From the NCBI GenBank assembly GCA_003439945.1, contig QVRM01006018.1, forward strand, positions 372,001 through 436,000: DNA of 64,000 bases, written 5' to 3'. Positions 58,723-64,000 of this stretch are shown piece after piece (the stretch's first letter is position 1; each line of letters starts with the position of its first letter). A program made the translations under genes and the position numbers. The notes beneath the pieces are model-generated. The model was given only the letters and a program-made list of their open reading frames with translations, did not search any database and was not told the origin of the DNA. This stretch comes from Dermanyssus gallinae (lineage: Eukaryota > Arthropoda > Arachnida > Mesostigmata > Dermanyssidae).

Positions 58723-58729
58723 GATAATG

Positions 58730-58784
<55 letters not shown>

Positions 58785-58806
58785 ATTAATAATAATAATA
58801 ATAAAC
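58723..58806. repeat. (AAT)n microsatellite
   Basis: AAT/ATA triplets on the + strand abutting the upstream edge of LINE copy D. Confidence 0.9.
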
Positions 58807-59204
58807 TATATGTAATAAAACTGCTGCCAACTGAAGTCGACAGCGGAGCGGCGGGAGCGCGGTGTGGGCGCCTGTGTGCGCTTAACAGATGAGTCGCTGC
58901 TCGCATATGAACGGGATGGGTTGTCGTTTTGCTTTGGTTCTGCTGCTCCGGCCGGCCTACTCGTGGTATTGGTTGCGTGCCAACCCCACTTGCTTAAAGT
59001 GAACAGACAGACGGACAGATGGGGAGGTGGATAGATTGATGTTGTATGTATGTATGAGACGAGGACCCCCCAGATTGAAGTCGAAATCGTCGCCGCCGCT
59101 GCCACTACCACTACCACCACCACCAGTCAATGAAGATTCCGACTAGATACAGTGATTCGGTGCGTGCGAGAAAACGCGCGAGACAGACCGGTATATAGGA
59201 ACAA

Positions 59205-59205
<1 letters not shown>
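58807..59205. other. GC-richer intronic DNA, no gene
   Basis: CpG-rich at 58830-58990 and ACC triplets at 59105-59125. No exon was recognised. Confidence 0.4.

Positions 59206-59209
<4 letters not shown>

Positions 59210-59272
<63 letters not shown>
59210..59272. repeat. (TA)n microsatellite
   Basis: About 60 bases of perfect TA. Confidence 0.95.
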
Positions 59273-59875
59273 TTGTTGTTATATAGCTTTAAAGGGGGGG
59301 AGCGGGAGACGACGATGAGAACCACCATCCATCTATTATATAGGTGGTATCGATCGCACCGATGGCGGCAGGTCGTTCGCAAACAGACGTCGAGTCGGGT
59401 TGTTTTTTGCCTATGCTCGCTGTGTCTTCCTCCATTTTATTTTATTGTTGCGCTCGCTGTTTTTTTCCTTCATCGTACGATGTGTGCCTGTCTGACTGTT
59501 TGTGTGTTTCTACTCCTGCTACTGTTACTGCGAGGCCGTCTTGTTACGGTTAGTTGGCTAAAAGCTAGAACACAGAATGACAACTCCGAAAGCGGCGGCT
59601 CAGAGCAGGGGGGGGGGAGATGTTATCTGACTGCCAGCCGATGACTCTATCTGATTTTCCGCTCGTTTGACAGACGCAACCAGAGAGAGAGAGCGAGCGA
59701 GCGAGAGTGGGGGTTCTAGCGTAAGAGAGATAGAGGGGGTGAGAGAAATAGCGTAAGAGCGATAGCGGTGGAGAGGGATATGGAGAGAGAGAGGGGGAGA
59801 GGGGGGAGATTATGTGTGAGAGACAAACATAACTCGAGCAATCGAGCATCCGATCGCGCCATCGGGCCGTGATGA
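59273..59875. other. Intronic; long purine-rich GAGA tract
   Basis: 59680-59820 is almost entirely GA/GAGC repeats. A G run lies at 59609-59618. Runs of GAGAG could bind GAGA-type factors, but that is inference only. Confidence 0.5.
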
Positions 59876-60009
59876 ATACACAATACTGAAGTGTAGGTAG
59901 TAGTCGCTGTAGTAGCAGTGGCAGAAGTAGTCGAAGTAGTAGCAGTAGTAGCCGCAAAACTAGTAGCGGTAAGACAGGAGGCAGGAGTAGCAGTAGAAGT
60001 AGCAGCAGC

Positions 60010-60135
60010 AGCATGAAATGTAGTAGCAACAACATGAAATGTAGCAGCAACAACATGGAATGTAGTAGCAACAACATGAAATGTAGTAGCAACAACATGA
60101 AATGTAGTAGCAACAACATGAAATGTAGTAGCAGC
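60010..60135. repeat. 21-bp minisatellite, six copies
   Basis: The unit is AACATGAAATGTAGTAGCAA plus one base, repeated about six times with few substitutions, within a longer GTA/GCA triplet-rich region (59890-60180). It codes for a 7-residue repeat (HFMLLLL) on the minus strand, which explains a 290-codon open frame there; no gene is implied. Confidence 0.9.
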
Positions 60136-60334
60136 AGCGACTGCATGAGTCGTAGTAGCAGTCGTAGCACTAGTAGCATGAGATAGCTTAGGCTTCGTAG
60201 CGGCGACACACGAACAGAAGGAACACAACGACTACAACAACTACAACAGCTACAACTTCGTAACAAGCAGTCTGTTAGCTCAGAGAGACTTGTAGCAAAA
60301 ATAGCACACGATAGAGAGAGAGAGCGGGGGAAAG

Positions 60335-60365
<31 letters not shown>
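60335..60365. repeat. (TA)n microsatellite
   Basis: Perfect TA run. Confidence 0.9.
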
Positions 60366-60369
<4 letters not shown>

Positions 60370-60725
60370 GAGACAGAAAGAGTTACGAGGCAAGAGAGAG
60401 AGCAGGCAGATGAGGCGTAGAAGGGGTTATACAGCATTCCCTCCTTTTTGAAGCTCTACTTTGCTCCACGTAGACTTTTTATTCACCCTTTCTTACTTTT
60501 TATATCCTCTCTCTCTATATAACTCGCTCTTTCTCTGTTTCTCTCGTTCGCTTCTTTACTTCTTGATTTCATCACTTACATGGATACGTCCGTACGTATC
60601 GTCGTGACCTTTGTCGTCGTGCCCGGCGAACGCTATGCGTCCCTGCCATGTAGTAGCACCAGCAATCGGCCCACTCATGACGCTGTTGACTCGATGTAGC
60701 CACTCTCGGAGGGGACGTCGGGGGC

Positions 60726-60762
<37 letters not shown>

Positions 60763-60770
60763 ATATATTG
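60726..60770. repeat. (TA)n with GTAT variants
   Basis: TA run followed by GTAT units and TA. Confidence 0.9.
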
Positions 60771-61936
60771 ATAAAGAGAGAGTTCCGGCCGCCACGGCCT
60801 GCGTCGCAACCGTCTTCGTGGTTCCGCTTCGTCGTCCGTTGTCCGCTCCTCGTTTTTCGTCTTCTTCTTCTTCGCCGCCTCATTCCTCACATATTCTTCA
60901 GCAACTGTTTTACACTACTTTGTTCGTTATTATCATCAGCGTCGTCGTCAACTTCCCCCCTCTTTTTAGAGAAAGAGCGAAAGAGAGAGCAAGAGGTAGC
61001 GATAGAAAGACGCACTCACTCCAACATGCGACAATATGCTGACTATTTAGCCATTGCGACTTGCGTTTCTAATACGGTCATATGGGGCTCTCCCCTACGA
61101 TCTTAAGATCTCTATTTCTCTGTTTGTTCGGTCTGTCGCTCTGTCTATTCTCCACGATTTTCTCTTTCATCCATGATCCCCTCTTTCTTCCATGATTTCC
61201 TCTTTACTCCTCCTTCACGCCTCGCCTCGGCCCCCTTCCCGGGACTCGCCGTGAGTCTAGGTCTGCATGAGGTGCGTGGAGAGTTTGTGTTGTGCTGGCC
61301 AACCTCATCATAATGATCGTATTAGAAAAAGCTAAGTAGAAATAGAAGACCAGTAGTTGTAACTGGTGTAGCTTGTGGCAGCGACGGCGCCAGACAGTAG
61401 TAGTACCAGTAGCAGCAGCAGCAACAGCAGCAGACGCAGTTCGTATGTTCGACGCCAACGATTAGGAGAAGAGCAATCTGCCAATAGTGAGATAGTGATA
61501 TAAATTGGTGTCACTGATAACATCACCATTGTCGTCGTCATCGTCGCCGTCCTCACGGCTCGTTACGAGTTGCACAAATAGCCCGCACTATGTCGTAGCC
61601 AGCCAACCAGTCAGCCGGTTAGTTCGATAGGTAAATAGCTACTAGGTAGGTGGGATTAGGTTAGCGCAACAGCATTGCCGACCCCAAACAGTGGGGTGGG
61701 TCGTCTTATCGATCGTCTCAATCACGCATCGACGGATTTCGCATGTCGCCGCCGCCGCAGCCGATCGAGACGAAGGATATCATCATTGACAGGCAGACAA
61801 AGAAACTGTAGCGACAGTTCCTATCGGTCGAGTCTACTGTGTTTGACTTGATTGCGTGTATATAAATTGATATGTGAGCATATATGCATATGCACATATG
61901 CAGAATGTATATGTCATCTCCACTTTGAATAAAGCA

Positions 61937-61937
<1 letters not shown>
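60771..61937. other. Intronic, no gene recognised
   Basis: CT-rich tract at 61100-61215 and AGC/AGT triplets at 61395-61435. Open frames are composition artefacts. Confidence 0.5.

Positions 61938-61990
<53 letters not shown>
61938..61990. repeat. (TA)n microsatellite
   Basis: About 50 bases of TA. Confidence 0.95.
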
Positions 61991-61991
<1 letters not shown>

Positions 61992-62454
61992 GTCGTTATT
62001 ACTAAGCTCAAGGGCATTGTACAAGGCCTAAATGTTTTTTTTAATTAAAAATTATGTTAGAAAAAACCTCTCCGTCTGTGGATTCACATTGTGATCGCAA
62101 ATGCGAAGACCTAGTAATGCTGTAAGAAAAGTGTAAGCAGCAGGCGCAGTATGCTGTAATAAAAGTGTGAGCAGCCGGCTACACTCCGCAAATGAGTTAC
62201 TTAAATTTAATTAAAAGTGGGCTGGATGGCTTTTTGAGGAATTCCACAGACACTTCGTAGAAAAGCAAATAGGCCAAGGCGGGCTTCAAGTGCAGAACAT
62301 TGGAAATTTAACCGAAAATTGCAGAGGCATTGACGCACCGACACGCGTCGTCAGGTGCTATTTGCAGTATGGGACTATGCGTTAGCTGGCGGTTGAACAA
62401 ATCCGAGTCCTTTAGCCAATAGATCACGATGAAATATTTTGCTTTAAAACACAA

Positions 62455-62488
<34 letters not shown>

Positions 62489-62977
62489 AGAGAGAGAGAT
62501 AGACAGATGGGGGAGTCATCGGCCAGCCCATAGCATCGTGCAAAGTAAAGCTCATATATACGATAGACTTTTATTTGCATGCTAAGCTGTCACGTTTCGT
62601 TAATTACTAAGAAGGCTCTTTGCGAAAGATAATTACTATCTTGGAAACAGAATACCGCCACAAACACCGTGAGACTAATTAAAACATGTGTTTCAATTCA
62701 AAAGAATTGAATTCGTAAGATAGCATGGATAATTATTTCAGGTTAGGTGTACTAAGTGCAGGTGTTCTCACCAATTACGGTTTCCTTCTTACTGCCATGC
62801 TAAAGGGCACTAAAGCGTGCAACTGTTTTTCGATATACTATATGTAGATCTGACCTAAGGTTTTGTTGACCTTGGCTAAGTTTGCTATGTTGTTCCGCAG
62901 CAGAAACAATAACAACAACAATAAAGACAGTGGCGCCACATTCACATAAAAGCCACAGGCAAGATCAAATACCATAC

Positions 62978-62978
<1 letters not shown>
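61991..62978. other. Intronic, no gene recognised
   Basis: Short (TA)n-(GA)n at 62457-62500 and a small direct repeat (GTAA.AAAAGTGT.AGCAG) at 62120-62176. Confidence 0.5.
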
Positions 62979-63055
<77 letters not shown>

Positions 63056-63100
63056 TCGTATATATCAAAAAGCGTATTGCTTATATATATATATATATAG
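62979..63100. repeat. (TA)n arrays close to the homeodomain exon
   Basis: TA runs at 62979-63053 and 63082-63099. Confidence 0.95.
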
Positions 63101-63261
63101 GAGAGTGGGCGATGTCCTCAGACATCAGATGCCTATTGCTGGATGTGCAACGGGGCAATGCGGCCTCGGTCGGAAGGGACCCTCCAGGGACAGATGGCTG
63201 GTTCTTATACGGGACCCCCGTAACGGGGTGCACACGTTTGCAGGGATCCAAAAATAATAAA

Positions 63262-63263
<2 letters not shown>

Positions 63264-63297
<34 letters not shown>

Positions 63298-63302
63298 TAT
63301 AT
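63264..63302. repeat. Poly(A) followed by (TA)n
   Basis: An A run at 63264-63280 leads into TA. Confidence 0.9.
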
Positions 63303-63422
63303 GGGAGAGACTTTTGCTGACTTGAAATTATTTTGTTGCCTCCTGCTGCATGACAGCCGCCTAATATTTCTCTCTTTGTCCGTGTTTCTTTTTTCTCTCT
63401 TGGCGCCTGTCGCCTGTGTCAG

Positions 63423-63582
63423 GTATCCGTCCACGATGGATGCAGCCGCTCGTCGTAAGAATGCCACCCGGGAGACGACGAACACGCTCAAGGCGTGGCT
63501 GTACGAGCACCGCAAGAATCCGTATCCCACCAAGGGCGAGAAAATCATGCTGGCCATCATCACCAAGATGACCCTTACTCAG
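63423..63582 (+). CDS. Irx: Iroquois-class homeobox gene, homeodomain exon (first three quarters)
   Basis: This is a 160-nt exon between CTGTGTCAG and GTGGGC. It completes the split Arg codon and encodes RYPSTMDA, then the TALE homeodomain from [20 protein letters not shown] through [12 protein letters not shown] to [13 protein letters not shown]. The PYP three-residue extension between helices 1 and 2 marks the TALE superclass, and the residues match Iroquois (ara/caup/mirr, vertebrate Irx1-6) nearly throughout. The exon stops just before VSTWFANARRR, so the DNA-contacting recognition helix and the C-terminal Iro box lie on exons beyond the window. Iroquois proteins are nuclear transcription factors that pattern sensory organs, eye and body regions. 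Which paralogue this is cannot be told from this part. Confidence 0.97.
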
Positions 63583-64000
63583 GTGGGCTATTGTCTATTG
63601 TCGACCGACCGATTGGCCGAGAATTGATTGGCTGAGGCCAGTGATTGGCACGGCCTGTTTGTTGGCTTACTCTTGAACGAGCAACTGCTGCAGCTTGGTT
63701 CGTCTGGACAGCGTTTTGGAAAAAACAAAATTTTCTCTGAAATCGACACGACCATTTTTGTTCACCGCACTCCATCCCGTACTTAGGGCCATGCAACGAA
63801 GACGGCCTATATATAGAGTGCAACAGTTTTTTCGAAACATAAAATTACCATTCATATTTTGAAAAATTACCAACGATGGTAGTAAGCCTTTGGCCAGATA
63901 AAAGACAGCGTCAGTTTGAGCATCCGCGTCCATTGCGTCGGTTGCTGGTGATCTCTTCTGTGAAACTTGCCAGAACATTCGGAATTATATTAGCACACAC
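63583..64000 (+). other. Start of the next Iroquois intron
   Basis: Begins GTGGGC directly after the Gln codon. The expected continuation of the homeodomain (VSTWFANARR) is not found before the window ends, so the intron is longer than 418 bases. Confidence 0.85.

Larger units (their letters stand above)
40554..63422 (+). other. Large Iroquois intron (22.9 kb)
   Basis: Starts GTAAAC and ends CTGTGTCAG, with the acceptor preceded by a T/C-rich tract from about 63365. It separates the N-terminal region from the homeodomain. It contains over a dozen (TA)n arrays, LINE relics at 47.5, 49.6-51.5, 54.6 and 58.6 kb, minisatellites and several GC-richer islands. No second gene was recognised inside it on either strand. 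Confidence 0.8.

Noticed and set aside
59565..60437. 290-codon minus-strand open frame
   Set aside because: Its length is due to the 21-bp minisatellite and GTA/GCA triplets plus a TA run; no recognisable domain.
1..64000. CRISPR array, bacterial operon or viral genome
   Set aside because: No spaced direct repeats of CRISPR type, no ribosome-binding-site gene clusters, and no viral structural or replication genes; the content is eukaryotic.

Overview
This is arthropod-type genomic DNA, AT-rich and unusually loaded with microsatellites. It carries three coding exons of one developmental gene, an Iroquois-class (Irx) TALE homeobox gene on the + strand. The rest is intron and flank filled with simple repeats, decayed non-LTR retrotransposons (LINEs), one mariner element, a few tRNA-derived SINE-like sequences and one retropseudogene. 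The Iroquois homeodomain, the mariner with TA duplications, and the two LINE types suggest an arthropod, possibly a chelicerate such as a mite or tick. The phylum is fairly safe from these combined features; the finer guess is weak.

Layout. Bases 1-36.8 kb lie upstream of the first recognised exon. They contain (TA)n, (ATT)n and (TTG/CAA)n arrays, SINE-like tRNA derivatives (3.9, 4.3 and 6.5 kb), a jockey/CR1-like LINE relic (9.0-9.9 kb), a CpG-rich block (12.2-13.5 kb), a SEM1/DSS1 retropseudogene (14.6 kb), a LINE reverse transcriptase relic (18.8 kb), and a cluster of restriction-like-endonuclease (REL) type LINE fragments with (TAA)n tails (27.5-31.1 kb). A complete but inactivated mariner (32.88-34.17 kb) and further LINE pieces (35.1-36.4 kb) follow.

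The Iroquois exons are at 36920-37495, 40183-40553 and 63423-63582. Reading phases agree across both junctions (0/0, then a split AGG codon). The joined reading frame has 369 codons and stops inside the homeodomain, just before the recognition helix; the remaining exons lie beyond the right edge. The start codon was not found: the first exon seen begins at a splice acceptor, so at least one 5' exon lies upstream, either unrecognised in this window or outside it. The introns are about 2.7 kb and 22.9 kb. The large one holds most of the (TA)n arrays, several GC-richer islands that could be regulatory, LINE pieces, minisatellites and a compact 61-nt hairpin.

No prokaryotic, viral, CRISPR or multi-gene system was seen. 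Most long open frames here come from trinucleotide or TA repeats, which are open in several frames, and are not genes. All homology calls were made by eye from recognised family motifs; no database search was run.
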